Shown in pieces: positions 30,649-38,470 of a DNA stretch of 43,480 nt (position 1 is its first letter; each line of letters opens with the position of its first letter). The position numbers were made by a program, and so were the translations under genes. Below the pieces are notes generated by a model. It saw only the letters and a list, made by a program, of their open reading frames with translations, was not told the origin of the DNA and made no database searches. The DNA is from a virus: positions 1-43,480 of the IMG/VR virus record IMGVR_UViG_3300010403_000030, one strand, 5' to 3'.

Positions 30649-31227
30649 ATGAAGAAGATTCTCTCGGCAACGGTTGCGGTACTTCTCCTCACCCCGATGC
30701 TCGCCCTCGCGGCCCCGGGCAACAGCGGCAACGGCGGCAACAGCGGTGGCAACGGCGTAGGTAGCGGTGGACAGGGCGGAGGCCAGGGCGTCGGCAACGG
30801 CGGCTCGGGCAACGGAGGCATCGGCGGTGGCAACGGCGGGAACGGTGGTGGCAACGGTGGGAATGGCGGCGGGGGCAATGGCGGCAATGGCGGTGGCGGG
30901 AGTTCTTCGGGCGGCGGCTCGACTTCTGGATCGTCTGCGGGCGCGTCGGCTCCGTCGGCGGGTGGCGCGAGCTCGGGCACGTACGACGGTGGTGCCTCGG
31001 GGCGCGGGGCGTCGTACACGGTAACGGAGCGCGAGCAGGTGCATGCGGACGCTCGCGCCTGTGACCCCATGGGCGACATCACGTTCCGCACGAATGGCGT
31101 GCGGCGCACGTTCACCTACGGCGGCCTCGAGTTCCACCTCCCCACGTTCGTGCAGTGCATGAAGGACAAGGGCTACGAGCTCTCGTCTGCTGGGCGCAAC
31201 GAGCTCACGAACTTCGGCACGCGGTAA
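30649..31227 (+). CDS. Secreted glycine-rich protein
   Basis: A 192-residue protein with a clear Sec signal peptide (residues 1-21, cut after LALA). Next comes about 65 residues of Gly/Asn repeats (GNGG, GGGN units), a Ser/Gly/Ala linker, and a 70-residue C-terminal domain with two cysteines (DARACDPMGD and FVQCMKDKGY). AAAGG precedes the ATG. It is placed in an early operon, so it may act in the periplasm or at the cell surface during infection or lysogeny. No family recognised for the C-terminal domain. Confidence 0.78.
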   Translation: MKKILSATVAVLLLTPMLALAAPGNSGNGGNSGGNGVGSGGQGGGQGVGNGGSGNGGIGGGNGGNGGGNGGNGGGGNGGNGGGGSSSGGGSTSGSSAGASAPSAGGASSGTYDGGASGRGASYTVTEREQVHADARACDPMGDITFRTNGVRRTFTYGGLEFHLPTFVQCMKDKGYELSSAGRNELTNFGTR

Positions 31228-31230
31228 CGC

Positions 31231-31289
31231 TCTGGGGGTTCTGACGGCAGACGCAAGCGTGGCAATGACCGAATGCCACGGCCCCCAGA
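31231..31289 (+). other. Structured intercistronic RNA element
   Basis: An outer 8-bp stem TCTGGGGG / CCCCCAGA encloses a single-stranded stretch and an inner perfect 7-bp stem CGTGGCA / TGCCACG with a nine-base loop. No U-tract follows. It separates the Gly-rich gene from the next gene by 83 non-coding bases, an unusually long gap in this operon. Confidence 0.55.
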
Positions 31290-31310
31290 TTCCACCCCAG
31301 GAGCACAACG

Positions 31311-31619
31311 ATGTGGCTACGCCAACCATGTGGCGACTGCGGACGTGAGAAGTTCACCCGTTGCCGTTGCAAACGAAAGGTGAAGACGATGAAAGACGGC
31401 TATCCCTGGAAGCGCGGCGGCCAGACCGACCGCCTGTTCATGCACCTCTGCACCGGGAAGACGCTCACGCGCTACGAGGCCGTGATGATGTTCCGGGTGC
31501 AGAACCCCACGGCTCGCATCTCCGAGATCCGCGCCGAGGTCGGTGACGCGCTCAAGGTCACGACCAAGCGCGACCCCAACGGCCAGCGCTACGCCGAGTA
31601 CCGGCTGCTGGTGGGCTGA
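31311..31619 (+). CDS. HTH_39-like winged helix protein with Cys-rich start
   Basis: A 102-residue protein. A Cys-rich basic N-terminus (CGDCGREKFTRCRCKRK) is followed by a winged-helix-like domain of the phage HTH_39 type (DRLFMHLCTGKTLTRYEAVM, ending GQRYAEYRLL). A DNA-binding regulatory role is likely. CCAGGAG lies before the ATG. Confidence 0.68.
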   Translation: MWLRQPCGDCGREKFTRCRCKRKVKTMKDGYPWKRGGQTDRLFMHLCTGKTLTRYEAVMMFRVQNPTARISEIRAEVGDALKVTTKRDPNGQRYAEYRLLVG

Positions 31620-31999
31620 TGAGGCGCCTACTCCTACTGCTCCCGCTACTGCTGGCCGGCTGCATGAGCGACGCCGACGTGGCGTCCTACAACACGTCGA
31701 AGGCGGCGGACATGTTCGAGGTTGAGCGCCGTGTCGTGTTCTACAACGGCATCACCGGCGAGTACATGCTCACCATCGAAGGCCGGTGCTCGCTCGGCAA
31801 CAATGACAAGGAAGGCCGCCTGTCGGTCACCTGCAAGGTGGGCGAGGGGCAGTACAAGAAGCACTTCCTCGGCCTGTCCGACAACGTGACCTTCTTCTTG
31901 GAGCAGATGGAGCCCAAGAAGGCGAGCGCGTACCACTACCGCGTCATCTTCAAGCCGCAGACCATCATCCCCGACATCGACGTGCGGATCGGTAAGTGA
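31619..31999 (+). CDS. Beta-sandwich lipoprotein
   Basis: A 126-residue protein with a lipoprotein signal (LLLAGC, lipidated Cys15) and a beta-rich body with the recurrent phage pattern FEVERRVVFYNGITGEYML, LTIEGRCS and HYRVIFKPQTIIPDID. It is a widespread phage lipoprotein family of unknown function; placement with early genes suggests a membrane or periplasm task such as exclusion. Starts in a TGATG overlap. Confidence 0.75.
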   Translation: MRRLLLLLPLLLAGCMSDADVASYNTSKAADMFEVERRVVFYNGITGEYMLTIEGRCSLGNNDKEGRLSVTCKVGEGQYKKHFLGLSDNVTFFLEQMEPKKASAYHYRVIFKPQTIIPDIDVRIGK

Positions 32000-32745
32000 G
32001 CGAGCCCAAGCGGGACAACTTCGGCCGGCCCCTCATCATCCCCCCGGATGGTGGGGAGCCGGTCGCGTACCGCCGATGCACGACGTTCATCGACGTGCTC
32101 GGCGACCGCTCCAACCTCGAGAAGTGGAAGCAGCGGCAGACGGCCATCGGCCTGTCCGCGCGCAAGGATCTGCTCCTGCGCGTGGCCACAGCCAAGAAGG
32201 ACAACAAGGCGCTCGACAAGGTGTGCGAGTGGGCGCTGCAGGCGGCCGGCGCGGATGCCTCGGCCAACATCGGCACGGCGATCCACGCCCTGACCGAGGA
32301 GATCGACAGGGGCGAAACGCCTGAGATCCCAGAGGCTTGGGCCAAGGACATTCAGGCCTACCTTCAGGCCACCAAGCATCTACGGATGGACCAGATCGAA
32401 GTGTTCGTGGTCAACGACGATCTCAAGGTCGCGGGCACGTTCGACCGGCAAGTCGCCACACTCGAGGAGCACCGATTCGTGGCCGACCTCAAGACCGGCA
32501 GCATCTACGACGGCGGCAAGATCGCGATGCAGCTTGCGGTCTACGCGAACAGTCAGATCTACAACGTCGAGACAGGCGAGCGCTCCGAGCTCACGGCCAG
32601 CAGAGAGACCGGCATGGTGATCCATCTTCCGCAAGGGGAGGGCAAGTGCTCGATCCTCGAGGCCGACCTCGTGGAGGGCTGGAAGGGCGCGCAGCTTGCG
32701 GCCGACGTGTGGGCGTGGCGGGCGAAGAAGGGGTTCTTGAAGTGA
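31996..32745 (+). CDS. PD-(D/E)XK exonuclease (Cas4/RecB-like)
   Basis: A 249-residue nuclease: GTAIHAL at 93-99, GTFD at 147-150, DLKTG at 164-168 (Asp164, Lys166) and the QxxxY helix (QLAVYA) at 179-184. These form the metal-dependent active site of the RecB/Cas4-type fold. It probably resects DNA ends in phage recombination or replication. GTG start overlaps the lipoprotein stop (GTGA). Confidence 0.88.
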   Translation: MSEPKRDNFGRPLIIPPDGGEPVAYRRCTTFIDVLGDRSNLEKWKQRQTAIGLSARKDLLLRVATAKKDNKALDKVCEWALQAAGADASANIGTAIHALTEEIDRGETPEIPEAWAKDIQAYLQATKHLRMDQIEVFVVNDDLKVAGTFDRQVATLEEHRFVADLKTGSIYDGGKIAMQLAVYANSQIYNVETGERSELTASRETGMVIHLPQGEGKCSILEADLVEGWKGAQLAADVWAWRAKKGFLK

Positions 32746-32885
32746 CGCATTACGTCCGAGAGATCCTGCTCCTCCTTGCAGTCACCTACATGAGCTACAT
32801 GATCGGATACCGGGACTCGAGCGACGCGTGGCGTACGTGGTGTCGCACTGGCACATGCCAGTCTACGCAGGCGCCGCCGCGATGA
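32742..32885 (+). CDS. Small membrane protein
   Basis: A 47-residue protein with one hydrophobic helix (EILLLLAVTYMSYMIGY) and two Cys in the tail (WCRTGTC). It overlaps both neighbours (GTGA, ATGA). Function unknown. Confidence 0.6.
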   Translation: MTHYVREILLLLAVTYMSYMIGYRDSSDAWRTWCRTGTCQSTQAPPR

Positions 32886-33175
32886 CCGACGATAAGAAGC
32901 TCGCGGCCCGCGCTCGCCGCTACGGGCTGACGTCGTTCCAGCTTGAGGCCCTGCTCGCGATCAAGCCCGGATGCTGGATCTGCCACCGACTGCCACCGAA
33001 GCCGCTCATGCGTCGCTACATCGACCACGACCACAAGACGGGGCGCGTGCGCGGGGTGCTCTGCTTCACGTGCAATTATCGGCTGCTCGGTAAGGGCGCC
33101 CTGAACGAGGCGAGCCTGCACCTTGCGGCCTTCACGTACCTCCGCGACCCGTTCGACGCGAGAAAGGATCTATGA
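32882..33175 (+). CDS. Recombination endonuclease VII-like protein
   Basis: A 97-residue member of the endonuclease VII family: CWIC at 31-34 and CFTC at 61-64 bind zinc around the catalytic YIDHDHKTG (His/Asp at 48-51), followed by GVLCFTCNYRLLG. Such enzymes cut branched DNA before packaging. ATG in an ATGA overlap. Confidence 0.9.
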   Translation: MTDDKKLAARARRYGLTSFQLEALLAIKPGCWICHRLPPKPLMRRYIDHDHKTGRVRGVLCFTCNYRLLGKGALNEASLHLAAFTYLRDPFDARKDL

Positions 33176-35034
33176 GCGAGCCGTTCCGCAACCTCCTGAG
33201 CCGGCTCAGCGCTTACGGCAGCATGCTCACCATGCAGCGCGGTGGGAAGGCTGCTGTGGCCCACTGCCCGGCGCATGAGGACAACAAGCAGTCGCTCTCC
33301 CTCAAGCTCGGAGACGACGGCAAGGTGCTGGTGCATTGCTTCGCCGGGTGCGAGACCGAGGCGGTGGTTGAACGCCTGGGGCTGACGATGAACGACCTCT
33401 TCGCCGACAGCCCCGCGAGGCAAGCGCAAGCGTCCGAAGTCAAGATCGTCGCCACGTACGACTATCGCGACGAGAAGGGTGAGCTCCTCAACCAGGTCGT
33501 GCGTCTCGAGCCGAAGTCCTTCCGCCAGCGCAGGCCCGACGGGAAGGGCGGCTGGGTCTGGACTCTGGGCGACGTGCGCCGGGTCCTGTACCGCCTACCT
33601 GAGATGAACCGCGACCGCAAGCAGCCATTGTGGATCGTGGAGGGAGAGAAAGATGCTGACGCTCTTGCGGTACTTGGCTTTCGCGTTACTACTACGCTCG
33701 GAGGAGCGTCAGCCTGGAAGACGGAATATGTGGATTCGATCAAGCGCTGCAAGGTCGAAGGCGTCTACGTCGTCCCCGACAACGACGCCCCCGGCCGCAA
33801 GTACGCCCACGCCATCGCGACCAGCCTCCACGCGGCGGGGATAGCTGTCAAGATCGTCAACCTCCCCGGAGTCCCGGAGAAGGGCGACGTAAGCGACTGG
33901 CTCAAGACCGCGCAGTACCCGGCCGGTGACTTGCGCCGCCTGGCACAGGCCGCGCCCCTCTTCACGGGCCAAGAGGCCCCACCCGTGGACCCTACGAAGG
34001 CCTCGCGCCCACGGGCTGCGAGGCTGAGAAGGCCGGCTGACTTGGACCCCACGAAGACCTCGTTCCTGATTGATGGCCTGATCCCGCTCGGCTGGTTTGG
34101 AGAGATCGCTGGGCGCGACGGGCGCGGTAAGACCCTGCTCGCGATGAACATCGCCAAGTCTGTTCTGACAGGCGAGAAGCTGTTCAACACCTTCGCCGTG
34201 AACAAGACCGGGCCGGTCGTGATGTACATGCTCGACGACCCGGAGAACCTGGTCCGCGAGCGCATTGAGCAGCTTGGCCTGATCAGCCACCCGGATCTGC
34301 ACGTCGGGACCGAGAACGACCTCGACAAGAACGACCCTCATCTCTTCGAGGATCTGACCGAGCTATGCCTCGAGGTAAAGCCGGTGCTCGTGATCGTGGA
34401 CGCGCTGTACCTCTTCACGCCCGAGAACAAGAAGGGCAACGACAGCGACCAGGCCAACTCGAGCGGGGCGATGGGGCCTATTGTGGCGGCCTTCAATAGG
34501 ATCTGCTCTGAGACGGGTGCCACCATCGCGCTCGTGGCCCACGACAACAAGGCCGGTAGCGACGTGGCTGGGTCTCAGGTCATCCGCAACATGGCCAAGT
34601 GGATCCTGCGTATGGCCTTGCCGAAGCAGTACGAGAAGGACAAGCAGGGCGGGCGCACCACGAACGACCGGATCCTCGAGCTCGACAAGCTCAAGGTGTC
34701 GAGCTCGAAGGTCTGGGGTATGACGATCACCACGTCGGAGAAGCATGGCGGGGCCGAGTTCGAGATCGTTCCGCTGGACCACGTCGAGAAGAAGAGCAAG
34801 GCCGGCAAGACGGTAGAGGAGATGGCCGAGAGGCGCACGCACGTGGTCGATTGGCTGCGCTTCTTCCTCGAGCCTGGAGCGCGCACCACCACCGAAGTGA
34901 TGGAGGCGGCGCTCGAAGCCAAGATAAAGAAGAAAGAGCTCGAGGACAAGGGGATGCTCGAGCTCGCTGGCGTGGAGAAGTCTCACCCGCATCCTGACGC
35001 CCCCTGGCTTTGGGCGTTGAAGAAGCCTAGCTAG
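33172..35034 (+). CDS. Primase/helicase (zinc finger + Toprim + RecA-like ATPase)
   Basis: A 620-residue protein. The N-terminal CHC2-like zinc site is HCPAHEDN at 31-38 with HCFAGC at 55-60. The Toprim domain has VEGEKDA (Glu158) and PDNDAPG (Asp203, Asp205). The RecA-like ATPase has Walker A GRDGRGKT at 314-321 and Walker B VLVIVD ending at 410. The C-terminus is a winged-helix-like region. It likely primes and unwinds DNA for replication by the host polymerase, as no phage polymerase is present. Confidence 0.92.
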   Translation: MSEPFRNLLSRLSAYGSMLTMQRGGKAAVAHCPAHEDNKQSLSLKLGDDGKVLVHCFAGCETEAVVERLGLTMNDLFADSPARQAQASEVKIVATYDYRDEKGELLNQVVRLEPKSFRQRRPDGKGGWVWTLGDVRRVLYRLPEMNRDRKQPLWIVEGEKDADALAVLGFRVTTTLGGASAWKTEYVDSIKRCKVEGVYVVPDNDAPGRKYAHAIATSLHAAGIAVKIVNLPGVPEKGDVSDWLKTAQYPAGDLRRLAQAAPLFTGQEAPPVDPTKASRPRAARLRRPADLDPTKTSFLIDGLIPLGWFGEIAGRDGRGKTLLAMNIAKSVLTGEKLFNTFAVNKTGPVVMYMLDDPENLVRERIEQLGLISHPDLHVGTENDLDKNDPHLFEDLTELCLEVKPVLVIVDALYLFTPENKKGNDSDQANSSGAMGPIVAAFNRICSETGATIALVAHDNKAGSDVAGSQVIRNMAKWILRMALPKQYEKDKQGGRTTNDRILELDKLKVSSSKVWGMTITTSEKHGGAEFEIVPLDHVEKKSKAGKTVEEMAERRTHVVDWLRFFLEPGARTTTEVMEAALEAKIKKKELEDKGMLELAGVEKSHPHPDAPWLWALKKPS

Positions 35035-35103
35035 ACAGCTGGCATATGGCGAAAGGCAGCGGGAGTTCTGCGTCTGAGGCTGTGCCAGATGGCAAGCTGA
35101 AAC

Positions 35104-35550
35104 ATGAGTAGGCGCAGGCACAACTACCTGCCATGGGTGTCAGAGCTAGACAGGGAGAAGATACTTGCAAAGATCTACGCTAAATGTGAGCTAGGTCCAG
35201 TCATGAGGGAAGAGCTCGGTGACTGCTGGACCTACTACGGAAGTTGGACAAGAGGAGGTCATGCGGCGTTCACTATATCGGGGATTCAGTACCCGGCTCC
35301 ATACGTGGTCCAGTGTCTAGAGAACAGGCGCCTAGAGGGTGACGAGGAGCCTGATCATATCTGTCACAACAACCTGTGCTGCCGGCCGTCTCACTTGGTG
35401 GCCTCCACCCCGAGCGAAAACCAAAAGAGCCGCAGGAAGTACAAGAACAAGACCCGCGAAGAGAAGCGCGCGTGGGCTAGGGAAAACATCAAAGGAGACT
35501 GGAGAGAACATCATGGGCGATGCCCGCAGACGCAGACTGGCACTGATTAA
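35104..35550 (+). CDS. HNH homing-type endonuclease
   Basis: A 148-residue HNH endonuclease: the signature DHICHNNLCCRPSHLVASTP lies at about residues 83-102, preceded by CWTYYGSW and a beta-rich DNA-contact region, and followed by a basic tail. It is flanked by a 69-base gap, uses more A and T than its neighbours, and overlaps the next gene. It looks like a free-standing mobile homing endonuclease inserted between operon genes. Confidence 0.85.
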   Translation: MSRRRHNYLPWVSELDREKILAKIYAKCELGPVMREELGDCWTYYGSWTRGGHAAFTISGIQYPAPYVVQCLENRRLEGDEEPDHICHNNLCCRPSHLVASTPSENQKSRRKYKNKTREEKRAWARENIKGDWREHHGRCPQTQTGTD

Positions 35551-35821
35551 GGGCGGTAAAGCCGACGTGGCACGAGGTGCCTACGTCGCCCCAGAGCGCT
35601 TGACAAATGTCACGATCCAGATCGCCTCGATCCAGGCCCTCGCCGCGAACGCGATCTACGATCAGAAGGTTGACAAGAAGACGTGCCCCACGCGGAATGA
35701 CTTCTTCAAGGCCGTGTTCGAGGCTGGCCTCATCGAGTTCGAGAAGTACTACCAGGCTGAGAACGCGCCGAAGCTGCCGGACATCGCGCTCGATCAGCCG
35801 GAGGAAGGCGGCGAGGCATGA
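35513..35821 (+). CDS. Hypothetical early protein
   Basis: A 102-residue protein with a basic start (MGDARRRRLALIKGGKAD) and a central helix (IQALAANAIYDQKVDKKTC). The ATG at 35513 has GGAGAGAAC upstream; it lies within the HNH gene end. No family recognised. An anti-host or DNA-binding role is possible. Confidence 0.62.
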   Translation: MGDARRRRLALIKGGKADVARGAYVAPERLTNVTIQIASIQALAANAIYDQKVDKKTCPTRNDFFKAVFEAGLIEFEKYYQAENAPKLPDIALDQPEEGGEA

Positions 35822-36012
35822 GACACCCGCTGTCCGCAGAGCTTCAAGCGCTGCTGACCGAGTACCGTGACGCCGCCGCTCAAGTCAAGTACCGGGACCA
35901 GCTGATCGAGGAGGCGCAGCGTGACCTCCGCAACAAGAACGAGGATTATCAGATCGCGAAGTACAAGATGGAAGAGGCGCTCAAGGCTCTGATCGAGGAG
36001 TGCGACGCATGA
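35818..36012 (+). CDS. Small coiled-coil protein
   Basis: A 64-residue protein that is nearly all charged helix (VKYRDQLIEEAQRDLRNKNE). Starts in an ATGA overlap and ends in one. Function unknown. Confidence 0.68.
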   Translation: MRHPLSAELQALLTEYRDAAAQVKYRDQLIEEAQRDLRNKNEDYQIAKYKMEEALKALIEECDA

Positions 36013-36419
36013 TCTATCTCATCGGCTCGCTCCGCCACCCTCGCGTCCGTGCCGTGGCCCGAGAGCTTCGCGACCGTCGCATCGAGGTCTTTGACGACTG
36101 GCATGCGGCCGGACCAGAGGCCGATGACATCTGGCAGAAGTACGAGCAGGATCGTGGGCACACGTTTCGTGAGGCACTGAGGGGCAAGCACGCCCAGGAC
36201 GTGGTCGCCTTCGACCGCCGCAACCTCGACGCCTCGCGCGCTGGCATCCTCGTGATGCCAGCCGGCAAGAGCGGGCACGTCGAGCTCGGATACCTGATCG
36301 GGCAGGGCAAGCCGGCGTACATCCTGCTCGAGAAAGAGCCGGAGCGCTGGGATGTGATGTACGGACTCGCGACGAAGATCCTCTACGACCCACTCGACGT
36401 GATCAAGGAGCTAGAATGA
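36009..36419 (+). CDS. Nucleoside 2-deoxyribosyltransferase-like protein
   Basis: A 136-residue protein with the family pattern: MIYLIGSLR at the N-terminus, VFDDWHAAGPEADD at about 30-43, and ILVMPAGKSGHVELGYLIGQG at about 82-102 (catalytic Glu in the ELGY segment). The family transfers or hydrolyses deoxyribose from nucleosides or nucleotides. ATG in an ATGA overlap. Adjacent to a second protein of the same superfamily. Confidence 0.78.
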   Translation: MIYLIGSLRHPRVRAVARELRDRRIEVFDDWHAAGPEADDIWQKYEQDRGHTFREALRGKHAQDVVAFDRRNLDASRAGILVMPAGKSGHVELGYLIGQGKPAYILLEKEPERWDVMYGLATKILYDPLDVIKELE

Positions 36420-36772
36420 AGAAGATCTACCTGGCTGGCCCCATGCGGGGCATCCCCGAGTTCAACTTCCCCCTCTTCAACGCGACGGCGGCATTGCTGC
36501 GGGCGGATGGCTACGAGGTATTCAATCCGGCCGAGCGAGACGAGGCGAACTTCGGCAACATCGCGAACGCCCAGGGCGATGAGGTCGTCTTCGCGGAACA
36601 GGTGAATCTGTCTGTGATGGGGCTGCGCCGGAAGGTGTTCTACGAGGACATGGCCTGGATCTGCCTGCAGGCCGACACCGTCGCGCTGCTACCTGGGTGG
36701 GAGTGGAGCAAGGGGGCTCGCGCAGAGAAGGCCCTGGCCGAAGCGCTGGGCCTCGAGGTGATCGAACTGTGA
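36416..36772 (+). CDS. DUF4406-type nucleoside 2-deoxyribosyltransferase-like protein
   Basis: A 118-residue protein starting MKKIYLAGPMRGIPEFNFPLF with VFNPAERDE, then DMAWICLQADTVALLPGW and KGARAEKALA. This is the DUF4406 pattern within the deoxyribosyltransferase superfamily. It follows another member of the superfamily, suggesting paired roles in nucleotide turnover. Confidence 0.82.
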   Translation: MKKIYLAGPMRGIPEFNFPLFNATAALLRADGYEVFNPAERDEANFGNIANAQGDEVVFAEQVNLSVMGLRRKVFYEDMAWICLQADTVALLPGWEWSKGARAEKALAEALGLEVIEL

Positions 36773-37149
36773 ACGACTTCAAGATCAAGGACTCCGGCAA
36801 CCGCGAGGTCTTCGTGACTGGCATGCACCGCGACACTTCCGAGGGGAAGCTCGACTATACGTTGGTGTTCGACGGCCCGATGCTGGACCGCTACGCCGAG
36901 CACCTGACGAAGGGGGCCAAGAAGTACGCGGCCAGGAACTGGATGCTGGCCGCGACGCCAGAGGAGATGGAGCGGTTCAAGATCTCCGCCGCCCGCCACT
37001 TCCGACAGTGGATGCGGGGCGACACAGACGAGGATCACGCGGCGGCGGTGATCTTCAACCTGAACGGCTTCGAGTACGTGAAGGATAAGTTGTGCCGGCA
37101 GGCCGACAATCAGGCCGACGCCGAGCGCGCTGACCTAGCATGGCCTTGA
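36769..37149 (+). CDS. dATP/dGTP diphosphohydrolase-family protein
   Basis: A 126-residue protein with the family pattern TSEGKLDYTLVFDGPMLDRY, HLTKGAKKYAARNW and RHFRQWMRGDTDEDHAAAV. These all-alpha NTP pyrophosphohydrolases convert dNTPs to monophosphates, altering the dNTP pool. GTG start in a GTGA overlap. The integrase promoter begins inside its last codons. Confidence 0.8.
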   Translation: MNDFKIKDSGNREVFVTGMHRDTSEGKLDYTLVFDGPMLDRYAEHLTKGAKKYAARNWMLAATPEEMERFKISAARHFRQWMRGDTDEDHAAAVIFNLNGFEYVKDKLCRQADNQADAERADLAWP

Positions 37150-37174
37150 CACCTGGCACACAGGCTGGTAAGAT
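37146..37174 (+). promoter_or_regulatory. Integrase promoter (sigma70-like)
   Basis: TTGACA (37146-37151), a 17-base spacer and TAAGAT (37169-37174), 37 bases before the integrase ATG. The -35 begins at the stop of the preceding gene. It allows integrase expression apart from the early operon. Confidence 0.78.
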
Positions 37175-37211
37175 CGGTCGTGTTATGATCCCGACCCTCA
37201 GGGAGGACACG

Positions 37212-38102
37212 ATGCAGCTATCAGCCCTCAGCCGGCAGTACCTCCGTTTCTTCATGGCCCGTGGCGCCAGCCCGCGAAGTGCCGACTGCTACGACCTGAC
37301 GCACCGGCAGTTCATCGGGTATCTGCAGGCACAGGGCCTGACAGACGACATCCGGCACTTCACTGCGGAGAATGTCCAGGCATTCGCCGCATACCTTGCG
37401 GAGAATGGGCGCAAGGCGAGCAGCGTCAACGTCAAGCTCGCGGCCCTGCACTCGCTCGGAGAGTACGGGGTCAAGACCAAGGACGCCAAGGGCCGCTACC
37501 TCCTGGCCGAGAACCCGCTGCTCCGGGTGTACCGGCCGAAGCGGCAGCGCCCGCCCGAGAAGTACCTGAGCCGTGACGAGATCATGGCCCTGCTCGCCGA
37601 GCCGTGCCCAGCGCCAGTCAAGCTGGTGGTGGACATGCTGGTGGACACGGCGCTGCGGGCCTCCGAGCTCGCGACCGCGAACGTCGAAGCCTTACGGGCC
37701 GACGGCGAGCGCGTGATCCTCTCGGTCAAGGTCAAGGGCGGGCGGCACCAGGAGATCGTCCTCGGGGCCGAGGTCGCCGGCCGGCTGCTCGAGTCGCTGC
37801 GCTTCCGTGAGGCGAAGCCCACAGACCCGCTGCTCGTGAACGAGAAGGGCGACCGCTACACTCGCACGACCCTGAGCGAGGCGGTGCTGCGGCTGGCGAG
37901 GCGGGCTGGTATCACCCGGATCCTGGTTCGCGCCCACGTCCTGCGGCACTCGGTCGCGACCATGGCCTCGAGCCTCAAGGTAGACGTGCCCACCATCGCG
38001 GCCATGCTCAACCACTCAGACATCCACACCGCCCAGCGCTACGTCCACCGGCACGATGCCGTGGACGCGGCACGCGAGGCCATCAGGGAGGCGCTGCGAT
38101 GA
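37212..38102 (+). CDS. int: Tyrosine recombinase (integrase)
   Basis: A 296-residue protein with an N-terminal SAM-like core-binding domain (residues 1-85) and a catalytic domain. The residues are Arg149 (LRASEL), Lys175, His242-x-x-Arg245 (HVLRHS), His268 (MLNHSD) and Tyr277 (RYVH). The ATG at 37212 has GGGAGG upstream; longer frame extensions would cover the promoter. It lacks the arm-binding N-terminal domain of lambda Int, so it is XerC/D-like in size. It should insert the phage into the host chromosome. Confidence 0.93.
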   Translation: MQLSALSRQYLRFFMARGASPRSADCYDLTHRQFIGYLQAQGLTDDIRHFTAENVQAFAAYLAENGRKASSVNVKLAALHSLGEYGVKTKDAKGRYLLAENPLLRVYRPKRQRPPEKYLSRDEIMALLAEPCPAPVKLVVDMLVDTALRASELATANVEALRADGERVILSVKVKGGRHQEIVLGAEVAGRLLESLRFREAKPTDPLLVNEKGDRYTRTTLSEAVLRLARRAGITRILVRAHVLRHSVATMASSLKVDVPTIAAMLNHSDIHTAQRYVHRHDAVDAAREAIREALR

Positions 38103-38470
38103 GCGAGCCGACTCGCGCGCGGGCTGAGGAAGTGATCGAGCGAGCGAAGCAGGAAGTGTTCGCCATCTGCAAGGGCCGACATCATGGGGGCCACGAGTGG
38201 CGGATGAGCATCCCCGTGAATGAGGAGCGCGACTCTGATCGGATCATCATGGCCGGGCTCAATGCGGCGAACGATTTGCTGGCGGCCGAGGTCCAGCGGG
38301 CGGTCGAGGGGGAGCGGGAGGCATGCGCGAAGGAAGCTGGAGGACTCGTTTGCACCAGCGAGGATTGTCGTGTCGGTGACGCGCTTGCTTACCGCATTCG
38401 TGCCCGCCAGCGCGCGGGTGGTTACGATCCAGAGATCGGCTATTTCGACGCGTGGAAGGGGAGCGATTAA
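38099..38470 (+). CDS. Hypothetical protein downstream of integrase
   Basis: A 123-residue protein with a helical body (EEVIERAKQEVFAIC, LNAANDLLAAEVQRAVEGER) and three Cys (CAKEAGGLVCTSEDC). Starts in an ATGA overlap with the integrase. Position next to the integrase suggests but does not prove a role in recombination direction control. Confidence 0.66.
   Translation: MSEPTRARAEEVIERAKQEVFAICKGRHHGGHEWRMSIPVNEERDSDRIIMAGLNAANDLLAAEVQRAVEGEREACAKEAGGLVCTSEDCRVGDALAYRIRARQRAGGYDPEIGYFDAWKGSD

Noticed and set aside
30624-31329. Pro-rich and Ala-rich antisense frames over the Gly-rich gene
   Set aside because: They are mirror images of the GGN-repeat codons; the + strand frame has a signal peptide and a ribosome-binding site.
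35046-35111. A 21-residue peptide between the primase-helicase and the HNH gene
   Set aside because: No ribosome-binding site and too short to support from sequence alone.
37140-37211. Integrase start upstream of 37212
   Set aside because: An extended N-terminus would overlap the sigma70-type promoter; the ATG at 37212 has GGGAGG at good spacing.
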